Origin: SIAQ01 sp964484265
Lineage (GTDB): Bacteria > Planctomycetota > Planctomycetia > Gemmatales > Gemmataceae
Length of the DNA stretch: 64,000 nt
Direction of reading: 5' to 3'
Assembly (NCBI GenBank): GCA_964484265.1
Contig: CAZAFH010000019.1
Span: forward strand, 14,526-78,525
Below the pieces are notes generated by a model. The model saw only the letters and a program-made list of their open reading frames with translations, was not told the DNA's origin and searched no databases. This document shows positions 26,181 to 34,646 of this stretch, one piece after another. The position numbers and the translations under genes are program-made. Each line of letters starts with the position of its first letter. The stretch's first letter is position 1.

Positions 26181-27149
26181 TTACTTCGCGGCGGTTTCGA
26201 TCGCAGGCTGCAATCCGTCGGTCATGTAGCGATAGCCGCGGCGCTGGAGCATTCGCCCGATGCGCCGGTGGGGCCAGGACCAGTATCGCGCGCCTCTCAA
26301 TATCATCCCGCCCGCATGGACCATCGCGCGGCGCCACCAGCCAGAGGTCCCGGCGGCGTAAATAATCGGAGCTTTGCTCAAAACGAGCGGATCATGGAAC
26401 GGCCGACCGTCGACGAGTTTTAAGCCAAAGCGACCGTAGAGTCTCGCCAGGCTGCCGCTGTGCTTGACATTCGACGCCAGGTGCGTGGGGAACTCGGCTC
26501 CCACCGCGAAGAACGGCGCGCTGACGATCAAGATTCCGCCAGGCTTCAGGCAGCGAGCAAGTTTCTCGACGAGGTTAGCCGGTTCGGGCACGTGCTCCAG
26601 CACATCCAGGCAGACGATCGCATCGTACGACTCCGCCGGCAACGCATCGAGATCGTGACGAGATTCAAAGGGCATGCCCGCGACTGCGAACAACTCCTGC
26701 GCGAAGCGTCGGCTCAACTCTCCCAGATCGCAATAGGTCACGCGATGCCCGGCTTGCGTCAAATAGAGGCTATCGCAGCCGATGCCGTCGCCGTAGGTAA
26801 GCACGTCGAGCGAGATCGCCGGCATGCGACCCAAGACTCCGTGCATCCATTGCCGAATGGCGATTTTGTTGGCGTTGCGGTTCCAGACGACGAGTTCGTA
26901 GAGAAAGGCGTCCGTCTGTTCGTAAAACCGCACGAGATCGTCGGTCCATAGATACGGCTCGATTTGAAATTGCCGCATGGCGGCGTTCACATTGGTGCCA
27001 ATCTGATGCTCCTCGGCGAGCAGCCGTTCGCGCACCTCGGCGACGGGCCGATCGGTTAAGCCGGAGATAACGTTCACCAACCAGGCGTTATCGGTCAATG
27101 GAGCAAGCAACGGATTGGGGTGAAGAGAAAAAACGGGAGGGGCCGTCAT
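26181..27149 (-). CDS. class I SAM-dependent methyltransferase
   Basis: The 322-residue protein has the Rossmann methyltransferase core in its middle. Motif I-like sequence is VLTYGDGIGCDSLYL, the acidic strand is VTYCDLGE, motif II-like is YDAIVCLDVLEHVPEP, and the post-core strand is LKPGGILIVSAPFF. The ending HDPLVLSKAPIIYA is unusual. About 125 residues precede the core and may form a substrate or partner domain. No substrate can be named. It stands alone between two unrelated genes and is convergent with the propeller gene. It differs from the methyltransferases in the 48.7-50.4 kb cluster. Confidence 0.85.
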   Translation of the reverse strand: MTAPPVFSLHPNPLLAPLTDNAWLVNVISGLTDRPVAEVRERLLAEEHQIGTNVNAAMRQFQIEPYLWTDDLVRFYEQTDAFLYELVVWNRNANKIAIRQWMHGVLGRMPAISLDVLTYGDGIGCDSLYLTQAGHRVTYCDLGELSRRFAQELFAVAGMPFESRHDLDALPAESYDAIVCLDVLEHVPEPANLVEKLARCLKPGGILIVSAPFFAVGAEFPTHLASNVKHSGSLARLYGRFGLKLVDGRPFHDPLVLSKAPIIYAAGTSGWWRRAMVHAGGMILRGARYWSWPHRRIGRMLQRRGYRYMTDGLQPAIETAAK

Positions 27150-27271
27150 CGGTTTTGAACTCGCAGAGAAAAGAGGATCGAGATCGATAGAGGATCACTC
27201 GCATCCCTGCGGCTTGGCGAGAAGATATGATATGGATTCTTCAGGGAGATTCATGCGCGGCGTCTGAAACC

Positions 27272-27304
27272 CGAAGTGTGACATGGAAATGACTTTGCAC
27301 TTCG
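27272..27304. other. small hairpin in intergenic gap
   Basis: CGAAGTG and CACTTCG form a 7-bp stem around a ~19-nt loop, between the DUF2891 gene and the methyltransferase gene, both on the minus strand. It could be a weak terminator or only chance pairing. The remainder of the 247-bp gap shows nothing I recognise. Confidence 0.25.
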
Positions 27305-27396
27305 CATCGCCTTGGGCTTTTGTGCAACATTACTTTGATTGGTTTTACTCTGCGGCCGATGCGTATTTGGTGTGATCTTCTTTTGCCTGAGGAATA

Positions 27397-28485
27397 CTAC
27401 CGCCCTCGCTCCGTCAGCAGGTAGACCGCGAACGAAGCCAGCCAATGTTCGCCGGCGTAGTCGCCGCTCGTGACGTGGCGGAGCGCGGCATCGGCATGAC
27501 GCTCGGCGGCGGTGAGCAGGGCGGCTCGCTGCGGGGCGTCCTTCGGCAAGGCTCGCGCGATGCCCAGCATGCACCACGCCCGGCTCAGGTTCAAGCCGTC
27601 CAGGTGCACGATCTGCGGATCGCTGCGGTCGGTGACTGTTGCTGGTTCAAACAGATTTTTCGGTTCGCTCTTCGCCAGTCCCGGAAGGTAGCGGTCGAGC
27701 CATTTCGCGAACTCGTTAGGCGGGAGCACGCGGCGCATCAAGTCGGCTTCCATCAGGCTGGGCGAGAAAAAGTCGGCGCCGTCTGGTTCCCAGCGCGCCG
27801 GCGCGTCATGATCGTTGCCAAAGTAGGCCCGGCTACGACTGACGATCAGATCGCGAAGCGGCTTGTTCTCGGTAGTGATCGCGTAATCGAGCGCGAATGC
27901 CAGGCCGAATGCAGTATTGGGATGCACGCCGCTGCGAATCGGATAGGTCTGCTTCGGCAGAAATGCCAGGTAGCGAGCGACCATCGTATCGGTGAGCGGC
28001 TTCAGATTCTTCGCCCACGCTTTGGCGTCGGTGTCGTCCCAGGTGTGCAGTTCTTCCGCGAGTTTCAATAACCACGCCCAACCGTACATGCGCTCGAACG
28101 ATTGTCGATTGGGCTGCGCGAAATACTCGGCCTCGGCTTTCAGATTCTTTGCAGTCAGATGCGTGCTCAACACAGCGCGAACCTGCTCGCGTTCGGGCAG
28201 GTCGGGATAGGTACGCAGCAGGCGAACGAGCATCCAGTGGCCATGCACCGATGAGTGCCAGTCGAACGAACCGAAGAACGCGGGATGGAAATCGCGCGGG
28301 CCTCTGATGTCGTGTTTGCCGTTGAGCACGGTACTGGGTTTGTTCGGGTACTCTTGCTGAATGCCCTTGAGTGCCAGCTGTGCGAAGGCGGAAGCTTGCT
28401 TGGGAGTGATGCGAAGGATTTCCATGCGTGGCGTCTCTCTGGTTTGGCCAAGCGCGAGCGTGGCGGCGAGAAGAAGGTGAGTCAT
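27397..28485 (-). CDS. DUF2891 family protein with signal peptide
   Basis: The 362-residue protein matches what I know of DUF2891: an all-helical alpha/alpha-barrel-like sequence with DFHPAFFGSFDWHSSVHGHW near residues 60-80, GWAWLLKLAEEL, SGVHPNTAFGLAFALDYA and DGLNLSRAWCM. The conserved His and Trp residues suggest a carbohydrate-type active site, but I know of no established function. ATG 28485 gives a short signal peptide (MTHLLLAATLALGQT) and has AGGAAAGG upstream. A start at 28530 lacks this. It is divergent from the Tudor-like gene. Confidence 0.82.
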   Translation of the reverse strand: MTHLLLAATLALGQTRETPRMEILRITPKQASAFAQLALKGIQQEYPNKPSTVLNGKHDIRGPRDFHPAFFGSFDWHSSVHGHWMLVRLLRTYPDLPEREQVRAVLSTHLTAKNLKAEAEYFAQPNRQSFERMYGWAWLLKLAEELHTWDDTDAKAWAKNLKPLTDTMVARYLAFLPKQTYPIRSGVHPNTAFGLAFALDYAITTENKPLRDLIVSRSRAYFGNDHDAPARWEPDGADFFSPSLMEADLMRRVLPPNEFAKWLDRYLPGLAKSEPKNLFEPATVTDRSDPQIVHLDGLNLSRAWCMLGIARALPKDAPQRAALLTAAERHADAALRHVTSGDYAGEHWLASFAVYLLTERGR

Positions 28486-28533
28486 GGCACGGACCTTTCC
28501 TGAGCCTGGCGAAAACAATTGATTGGCCACCCG

Positions 28534-28561
28534 TTTGTTTTCGAAAAACTTGCGTTATAAT
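28534..28561 (+). promoter_or_regulatory. candidate sigma-70-type promoter for the Tudor-like gene
   Basis: A perfect TATAAT box (28556-28561) has TTTGTT 16 bp upstream as a weak -35. It lies 57 bp before the ATG at 28618, in the divergent gap with DUF2891. Confidence 0.5.
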
Positions 28562-28617
28562 AGGATAATAAAGATTTGGTGGATTTTTCAACCAGGATGA
28601 ACTTTGGGGGAACAGGC

Positions 28618-29736
28618 ATGGGCCTCTTGAACTGGTTGTTCGACAAAAAAAACGCGCAAACGTCGGCAAATAGCTGGAAGATGGGCGACCGCGTCCTGGC
28701 CAAGAAGATCGATTCGTACTTCTACCCTGGCCAGGTTCGCGAGACTTCCGAAGTAGGCTGCCTCATCGTATTCGACGATAACGATGCCGGCTGGGTCCAC
28801 TGCGCCCACGTGTTGTCGCCGGACGTTCGCATCGGCAGCCGGGTTTTTTGCAGAAACAAGCAAGCGCCGAACTTCGCGCCTGGAACGGTCAAGCAACAAA
28901 AGGGCGAAACGATCCTCGTCTCCTACGATCACGGCGGCGAGGAATGGACGAGCGTCAGCATGGTCCGCGTGCAACGGCCGATCGCGCCTGTGAGCCCCGA
29001 AGCGCTCGCCAGCGCGAATGTGCCTGTCAAGCAGATGATCGATCTGGGCGATGCCGTCAAGGACAGCAACTGGCGCGTCGGCGATCGCGTTCTCGCCCGC
29101 TGGATGGATTATTTCTGGTATCCCGGAACTGTGCTGAATCTGGGCGAGCGCGGCATTCACGTGCTGTTCGACGACGGCGATCAGCGCGTCGTGCAAGAAA
29201 GCCAGATCATGCCCCTGAATATCGAAGAAGGCGAGCAGATCTTCATCCGCCCGAAGATGGAGCCTCAAAAGATCTACATGCCCGCGACGGTATCGCGCGT
29301 AGAGGGTGAACGTATCGACGTGGACCTGGAGGACGGCGAGTCCGAGCAAAACACGCGCGCCTCCCGCGCTCGATTTTGGCGTTGCCCCGTCGGCATCGGT
29401 GCGGTCAATCTGGAAGAGGGCGACCGCGTCCTCGCTTATGACAGCGACGAGTGCGTCTACCCGGCCGACGTCGTGTTGATCGAGGATGATATCCGCATCA
29501 TCGTCCAGTATCTCGACGGGCTAGAGCGAATGCTTACGCCTGAGCTTGTCAGGAAATTCGATTTGAAAACCGGCGCAAAGATCGAATGCCGATGGGCGGG
29601 CGGCCCGCACTACTTCCCGGGCACGCTCGATCGCATCGAGGGCGAACGCGTTCACGTCAAATACGACGACGGCGACGACGAATGGACCAGCCTGCGTTTG
29701 CTTCGCATTCCCGCCAAACGGCCGCCGATGCAGTAA
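28618..29736 (+). CDS. tandem Tudor/Agenet-like domain protein
   Basis: The 372-residue protein consists almost entirely of small beta-barrel repeats that resemble Tudor or Agenet domains. Each begins with a GDRVLA-like strand, continues with YPGTV or FAPGTV, and ends with FDDGD, YDHGGEEW or YDDGDDEW. I count about six units in three pairs, for example WKMGDRVLAKKIDSYFYPG, WRVGDRVLARWMDYFWYPG and LEEGDRVLAYDSDECVYP. There is no signal peptide or membrane helix, so it should be cytoplasmic. GGGGG precedes the ATG at 28618; upstream in-frame starts at 28576 and 28597 are less likely. In eukaryotes such folds read methylated Lys or Arg. Any such role here is inference. Confidence 0.75.
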   Translation: MGLLNWLFDKKNAQTSANSWKMGDRVLAKKIDSYFYPGQVRETSEVGCLIVFDDNDAGWVHCAHVLSPDVRIGSRVFCRNKQAPNFAPGTVKQQKGETILVSYDHGGEEWTSVSMVRVQRPIAPVSPEALASANVPVKQMIDLGDAVKDSNWRVGDRVLARWMDYFWYPGTVLNLGERGIHVLFDDGDQRVVQESQIMPLNIEEGEQIFIRPKMEPQKIYMPATVSRVEGERIDVDLEDGESEQNTRASRARFWRCPVGIGAVNLEEGDRVLAYDSDECVYPADVVLIEDDIRIIVQYLDGLERMLTPELVRKFDLKTGAKIECRWAGGPHYFPGTLDRIEGERVHVKYDDGDDEWTSLRLLRIPAKRPPMQ

Positions 29737-29748
29737 CTACTTTGCAGG

Positions 29749-29789
29749 CGGCTTGGCGCTCGTAAAAGAACCTTTGAGCGCCAGGCCGC
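29749..29789. repeat. CTTGGCGCTC palindrome, copy B4
   Basis: GCGGCTTGGCGCTC and the inverted GAGCGCCAGGCCGC form a 14-bp stem with one G-T type difference around a 13-bp centre. It lies 12 bp after the Tudor-like gene. The loop differs from the GCATGGCGCC core of other copies. Confidence 0.6.
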
Positions 29790-29938
29790 AGCCAGCATGC
29801 CGATCTCGCCAATCTTTTTCCGTTCCGTTCACATTTCGCGCTCTTGACCATAGAACACACGTAAGAAAAATTCCGATTCTGTAATGCGCTACAAAGCCTC
29901 CCCACGCGCAGCGAACCACGAACGAGGGCACGCAATCC

Positions 29939-31702
29939 ATGAGCACCGATGCCGCCAAACCTACCAGCGTGCGATACATCATTCTCGGGCTTACCATCTG
30001 CGTGGCGGTGCTGCTTTACCTCGATCGCTTCTGCCTGGGTTTCGTCACACCGTACATTCGCGAGAACCTGCGGCTGACCGATTTTCACGCCAACTTTCTT
30101 CTCGGCGCGTTCTTCTACACGTATGCTTTTGGCCAAATTCCGTGCGGCTGGTTGAGCGATCGTTACGGCACGCGCGTGACACTCGCAGCCTACCTGGCGA
30201 CATGGTCGATTCTTACCGGGTTCATGGGCTTTGCGAACAGCTTTTTTGTTCTGGTGCTCTTTCGATTTGGCTGCGGGTTATTCGAGGCCGGCGCCTACCC
30301 TGCGTGCGCTGGCCTGATCCGGAGTTGGATCCCGTATGAACGCCGGGGCTTGGCGAGCGGGTTCATCTCGATCGGCGGGCGCCTCGGCGGGACCATTGCT
30401 CCCGTCGTGACGGCCTACCTCATGGTGCTGTTCATGCCGATTTCGCACTCCTCCAAGGTGAACGATGAAATCGATCTGCTTTCGCCCAGTAAACTGGCGC
30501 GCGATGTTCTACTAAAAACCGAAGAAGGCAAGAAACTGCAAGAACTCGTGGTGGAACTGGCTCCGCGGTTGCAGAATAGTCTCTCCGCGGGAGAGCGTGC
30601 GATCTTGGAGCGCGTCGCGGAAAAAAAGGGGACGATTACCGAAGGCGAACAACAAACGCTGCTCACGATCCTCAACCGATGGTTTGCCGACGCGAACCTG
30701 TTCAACGATGTTGACCTCACGCCGCTCTATCCAAGGCTCAGCAAGCAGGCGATTGCGTTGATCGAGGCCGACGACAAAACGCAGTCGACCGACGAAATCC
30801 AACGGCGCAATCGGCTCGTGCTCGAAGTGCTCTTTCGCGACAGCATCCGCAAGCTCAGCGGCGATAGCTGGCAGCCCGTGTTGCTCATCTATGGCGCGAT
30901 CGGTGTCGGCCTGGCGGTGGTTTTCTTTCTCTTCTATCGCGATACGCCGCGCAAGCATTTTCTCGCCAATGAAGCCGAGGCGAAACTCGTCGAAGCTCAC
31001 GAGAAAACCAACGAGACGGCCGCGCCGCCGCTGCCTGCCGGGGTGCTCTGGGGACGCATTTTGCGCAATAGCGGAATGTGGGCCAGCTCGTTCGTTCAGT
31101 TTGGCACGAACTTCGGATGGATCTTTCTCGGCAGCATGATGCCGACCTACCTCGAGCGCGTCTACGCAGTCCCGGAAGTCGAACGCGGCTGGATGTCGAG
31201 TTTGCCGTTCCTCATCAGCCTGCCGATGATGATCTTCGGCGGCGCCTGGACCGACTGGATGACGGCACGCTTCGGCGCCTACTGGGGCCGATGCATTCCG
31301 CTCGCCTCGACACGCTTCATCGCGGCGATCGCCTATGTCATCGCGATATTTCTGAACGATCCCTGGCACATCACGATCGTCTTCTGCTTCTTCTCCGTGT
31401 TCAGCGACATGGGCCTGCCCGCGATATGGGCCTACAACCTTGACGTCGGCAAGCGCAATGTCGGGTTGGTGCTGGGCTGGGGCAACATGTGGGGCAACCT
31501 CGGCGCTGCCGTCTCGCCCATGATGCTCGGCTTCGTGCTCAAGGGGTTCGTCGATTTCGACAAGTCGTTCACCCCGGAGGATGCTCGGGCCGGCTACAAC
31601 GCCGTCTTTCTCACCTGCGCCGCCGTCTTCACCGTCATCGGTTTCGCGTCGTTCTTCGTGGACGCAACCAAGCCGCTCGAACCGAACGAACCGGTGAAGT
31701 GA
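29939..31702 (+). CDS. MFS transporter with large extracytoplasmic insertion
   Basis: The 587-residue protein is a twelve-helix major facilitator, most like the anion:cation symporter group (hexuronate or phosphate-type). Motif A is seen as GWLSDRYGTR after TM2, and AGAYPACAGLIRSWIPYERRG before TM5 is typical of that group. TM1 is about residues 13-30. The odd feature is an insertion of ~140 mostly helical, charged residues (about 168-310) between TM5 and TM6; with N-in topology this loop faces the periplasm. Without it the length would be the usual ~440. The substrate is unknown. No neighbour gives a hint. Confidence 0.88.
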   Translation: MSTDAAKPTSVRYIILGLTICVAVLLYLDRFCLGFVTPYIRENLRLTDFHANFLLGAFFYTYAFGQIPCGWLSDRYGTRVTLAAYLATWSILTGFMGFANSFFVLVLFRFGCGLFEAGAYPACAGLIRSWIPYERRGLASGFISIGGRLGGTIAPVVTAYLMVLFMPISHSSKVNDEIDLLSPSKLARDVLLKTEEGKKLQELVVELAPRLQNSLSAGERAILERVAEKKGTITEGEQQTLLTILNRWFADANLFNDVDLTPLYPRLSKQAIALIEADDKTQSTDEIQRRNRLVLEVLFRDSIRKLSGDSWQPVLLIYGAIGVGLAVVFFLFYRDTPRKHFLANEAEAKLVEAHEKTNETAAPPLPAGVLWGRILRNSGMWASSFVQFGTNFGWIFLGSMMPTYLERVYAVPEVERGWMSSLPFLISLPMMIFGGAWTDWMTARFGAYWGRCIPLASTRFIAAIAYVIAIFLNDPWHITIVFCFFSVFSDMGLPAIWAYNLDVGKRNVGLVLGWGNMWGNLGAAVSPMMLGFVLKGFVDFDKSFTPEDARAGYNAVFLTCAAVFTVIGFASFFVDATKPLEPNEPVK

Positions 31703-31722
31703 ATCGTCTATATTCTTGACAA

Positions 31723-31778
31723 CCGCTTGCGGCTTGGCGCTCCGCATGGCACGCCGTGGAGCGCCAAGCCGCAAGCGG
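31723..31778. repeat. CTTGGCGCTC palindrome, copy B1
   Basis: The arms CCGCTTGCGGCTTGGCGCTC are perfect over about 21 bp and inverted around a GCATGGCACGCC-like centre. It starts 20 bp after the MFS stop. A weak T-poor tail argues against a classical terminator. Confidence 0.75.
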
Positions 31779-31812
31779 AGACTCGTCGAATCATCCGTTC
31801 GGGAACATTACC

Positions 31813-33009
31813 ATGCTCGCACTCGCATCCCTTGCCGTCCTTCTCACGATTGCGCAACCTGGCGATCTCGACACCTTGCTAAAAAGCCTCGATAGTCCCG
31901 ATCGCGAAACTCGGCTTTCAGCCATTATGGGCCTCGCCGATCACGGTCCCAAAGCGAAGGCGGCCGTGCGCGAGTTGGTTGCGACACTCAAGCAGAACGA
32001 CGAGGAACTTCGCCTGAATGCCGCGATCACTCTCGGGAAGATCGGCGGCGACGCGACTCCCGAAGTCGCCAAGCTACTCGACGGCATCGATGTCGATTCG
32101 CGGTACTATGCGCTGGCGGCGCTTGGCTGGATTGGTCCGGGCGCGAAGTCGGCGACGGCGAAGATTCTGCCGATCACATCCGACAAGGACGCCGGTTTGC
32201 GCGCCAAGGCCGCGTTCGCTTTGGGCCGGGTCGGCGCCGAACCGAAGGACGCGATCAAGCCGTTGCTGAAACTACTGAACGACGACAACGAGGCTGTGCG
32301 CCTCTCCGCCGGCGATGCGCTGGGCCGATTCAAGGCCGCGGCAGTTCCTGGGTTGACGGAAGCATTGAAGGACGACGCCATCGGCATCCGCGTCGAGGCT
32401 GCCCGGGCGCTGGGCGAGATCGGCGCCGACGCGAAGACTGCCGTGCCCGCGCTCCAACATGTTGCCGGCGATGCCAACGAGAAATCCGCCGACGAGGCCG
32501 TGCGAGCGCTCGTCAAGATCGGCCCGCCGGCGTTTGGGGCCGTCGCTATCCTTTTGGAAGACGAAAAGCTCGAAGCAAGGCAACGCACGCTGAAGTCGCT
32601 CGAGAAGGCTGGCGCGAATGCGTCGGTTGTCCTGGCGAATGCGTTGGCGTCGAAACATCTCGACATTCGCCGTGGCGCGTCGCGCAGCATCCTGTTGCTG
32701 AATCTTCGCGAAGAGGCGATAATTCCCGGCCTCATCGAAGCGTTGCGTGATCCCGATGTCGAGGTTCGCCGGCACGTGATGCAGGCGCTCCATCGCGTCG
32801 CCGTCGGGGCGCGGAAGGCGATCCCGAATCTCATTTTGAATTTGAAAGACGCCAACACCGACATTCGGCTGCTCTCCTTGAGCGTGTTGCGCGAGATCCC
32901 CGGCGAATCCGCGGAAGTGGTACGCGCGGTCACGCCGCTGTTGCAGGATCCGGATGAAAATATCCGCAAACTCGCCAAGGAGGTGTTGGCGTTCCAGGGC
33001 AAGCCGTGA
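31813..33009 (+). CDS. secreted HEAT-repeat protein
   Basis: The 398-residue protein starts with a short signal peptide (MLALASLAVLLTIAQPG) when ATG 31813 is used; an earlier in-frame start at 31756 would translate the palindrome. The rest is a series of ~36-residue HEAT/PBS-lyase-like repeats, recognisable by ALGKIG, ALGRVG, ALGEIG and DNEAVRLSAGDALGRF. About ten repeats are present. The fold is a protein-binding solenoid, here probably periplasmic. It resembles the longer HEAT protein at 54.1-56.3 kb in style but lacks its C-terminal domain. Confidence 0.88.
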   Translation: MLALASLAVLLTIAQPGDLDTLLKSLDSPDRETRLSAIMGLADHGPKAKAAVRELVATLKQNDEELRLNAAITLGKIGGDATPEVAKLLDGIDVDSRYYALAALGWIGPGAKSATAKILPITSDKDAGLRAKAAFALGRVGAEPKDAIKPLLKLLNDDNEAVRLSAGDALGRFKAAAVPGLTEALKDDAIGIRVEAARALGEIGADAKTAVPALQHVAGDANEKSADEAVRALVKIGPPAFGAVAILLEDEKLEARQRTLKSLEKAGANASVVLANALASKHLDIRRGASRSILLLNLREEAIIPGLIEALRDPDVEVRRHVMQALHRVAVGARKAIPNLILNLKDANTDIRLLSLSVLREIPGESAEVVRAVTPLLQDPDENIRKLAKEVLAFQGKP

Positions 33010-33147
33010 CAATTCGTACGGAATTTGCCGATTTTCTCCGCGGTTCTGGCATTTCGCGCGAAACGACGGGGCCTTTCACTCACTCGAAGCCAGGCGTTTG
33101 GCCGATGCTCCTGCCAAGGATTGACATTCTTGTGGAAGGACCCCAAC

Positions 33148-34236
33148 ATGAACCGGCACCTCGCCATTGGTATTCTGCTTATCGCATCCCAGGGACTAGG
33201 CGCGCAAGAAACGGTGCGTCCAAAACTTGGATTCGAGCCGGCCAGTTCAACGCCGCCGTCGGATTATTTTCCGCGAACGATCAATGGCGTACTGACGGGC
33301 AAGCCATCAACCAAATTACCCGAAACGCGGCCGCCGGAGGAATTGGCTGCGCCGGCGGCCATGACTTTCAACGCTGACGTGAATGAAGGCAGCGTCCTTC
33401 CGCGCTGGGCGCGCATTAGCCTTCGCGGCGATGCGGGCGATGGAGTCGGCTATCGCCGGGGATTTTCGTATCTCGAAGCGATGGTGCCAATTCTCGAAAC
33501 GCCGTCTCGGCTGCTGTTCACCGATGTGCGAATCGTCAATTTCCTCGACAAGGATCGCTGGGAATACAACCTCGGCGGCGGCTATCGCTGGCATAGCCCG
33601 GCAAACATCGTGTTCGGCGTGAACAGCTTCTACGACATGCGCAAGACCGACTACCACTTCTACCAACAAGGTGGCGTGGGCTTCGAGGCCCTGACGCCGC
33701 GGCTGGAGTTTCGCGCCAACGGCTACTTCATCGCCGGTCCTGCCCACCGCGTCGTCGGCGACACGGGCTTCGTCAACACGGGCACAATCATCAACAACAA
33801 TTTTATCTTGCAGAGGTCTCAGCAAACCGAAGTCGCCCTCACCGGCGCGGAATGCGAGATCGGCGGCCGACTGCCGTTTCTCGATCGATTCGCCCCGCGT
33901 GCGTACCTGGCGTACTACACCTACTCCGCCGAGGGGATCGCTGTCACGCATGGCATTCGCAATCGCGTCGAGGCACAGCTCACCGAGCGAATCTCGCTGC
34001 ATTTTCAGGCTCAGTACGATCACCTGTTTCAAACGACCGTCACCGGAGGCCTGGCGATCCACCTCGGAGCGCCAGCGTATCGGACCGGGAACCGGGGCCT
34101 CGCCACCTGGCGAGACGTGATGCACCAGCGCATCAATCGCGACGTGAACATCGTCATCATCAACGGTCAAACCGACTCGCAAGGAACGCAACCGGTCCCG
34201 CCGCCGCCAAAGCCAAAGCCGCCAGATCCCACTTAA
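33148..34236 (+). CDS. inverse-autotransporter-like beta-barrel protein
   Basis: The 362-residue protein has a signal peptide (MNRHLAIGILLIASQGLGAQ) and a beta-rich middle that resembles the intimin/invasin beta-domain: YNLGGGYRW, FGVNSFYDMRKTDYHFYQQG, GVGFEAL and LEFRANGYF. More alternating strands follow (FAPRAYLAYYTY, RISLHFQAQYDHLF). It ends in a proline-rich tail (PVPPPPKPKPPDPT) without a passenger of Ig-like domains. ATG 33148 has GGAAGGA 9 bp upstream; the upstream in-frame extension has no support. It likely sits in the outer membrane. Confidence 0.72.
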   Translation: MNRHLAIGILLIASQGLGAQETVRPKLGFEPASSTPPSDYFPRTINGVLTGKPSTKLPETRPPEELAAPAAMTFNADVNEGSVLPRWARISLRGDAGDGVGYRRGFSYLEAMVPILETPSRLLFTDVRIVNFLDKDRWEYNLGGGYRWHSPANIVFGVNSFYDMRKTDYHFYQQGGVGFEALTPRLEFRANGYFIAGPAHRVVGDTGFVNTGTIINNNFILQRSQQTEVALTGAECEIGGRLPFLDRFAPRAYLAYYTYSAEGIAVTHGIRNRVEAQLTERISLHFQAQYDHLFQTTVTGGLAIHLGAPAYRTGNRGLATWRDVMHQRINRDVNIVIINGQTDSQGTQPVPPPPKPKPPDPT

Positions 34237-34307
34237 CCTCGGGTCTCGCGACGCTATCATGAACTCTGACAGCTTGCATTGAATCCGCAGCTGGCAAGGA
34301 GTTTCGG

Positions 34308-34646
34308 ATGGAAATCAAGTGGCACGACATCGACCCTAATAGCGGCGCGCGGCGCTACCTCCGCGCCGCCCGGTTCGCGGGGGAATGGACCTTCTCGTAC
34401 AAATACCAGCGGCGCGGCGAGTGGAGCAAATGGTACAATCCCACGCGTGAAATGTGGGAACATGTCGTCGATAGCCTGGAACGCAGATACTGGCGCCGCG
34501 AAGGCGTGGAGTTAAGCGATATCGAACAGGCAAAGAAGCTGCTCGCCAAGGTGGTTCGCGAAGAGGAGAAACGCAACGCGCCCGATGTTGACGAAAGCAA
34601 CACGTCGTCAGCGCGATCTTCGGCGTCCGCCTCGCCCGATGACTGA
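34308..34646 (+). CDS. small conserved-looking hypothetical protein
   Basis: I do not recognise this 112-residue protein. It is rich in Trp, Arg and Tyr (FAGEWTFSYKYQRRGEWSKWYNPTREMW), followed by a helical, charged middle (LSDIEQAKKLLAKVVREEEK) and a low-complexity Ser/Ala tail. AAGGAG lies about 8 bp before the ATG. No signal or membrane helix is seen. Its last 39 bp overlap, tail to tail, the gene on the other strand. The tail may be non-essential. Confidence 0.65.
   Translation: MEIKWHDIDPNSGARRYLRAARFAGEWTFSYKYQRRGEWSKWYNPTREMWEHVVDSLERRYWRREGVELSDIEQAKKLLAKVVREEEKRNAPDVDESNTSSARSSASASPDD

Noticed and set aside
30512..31774. Minus-strand ORF of 420 codons
   Set aside because: It is antisense to the MFS gene.
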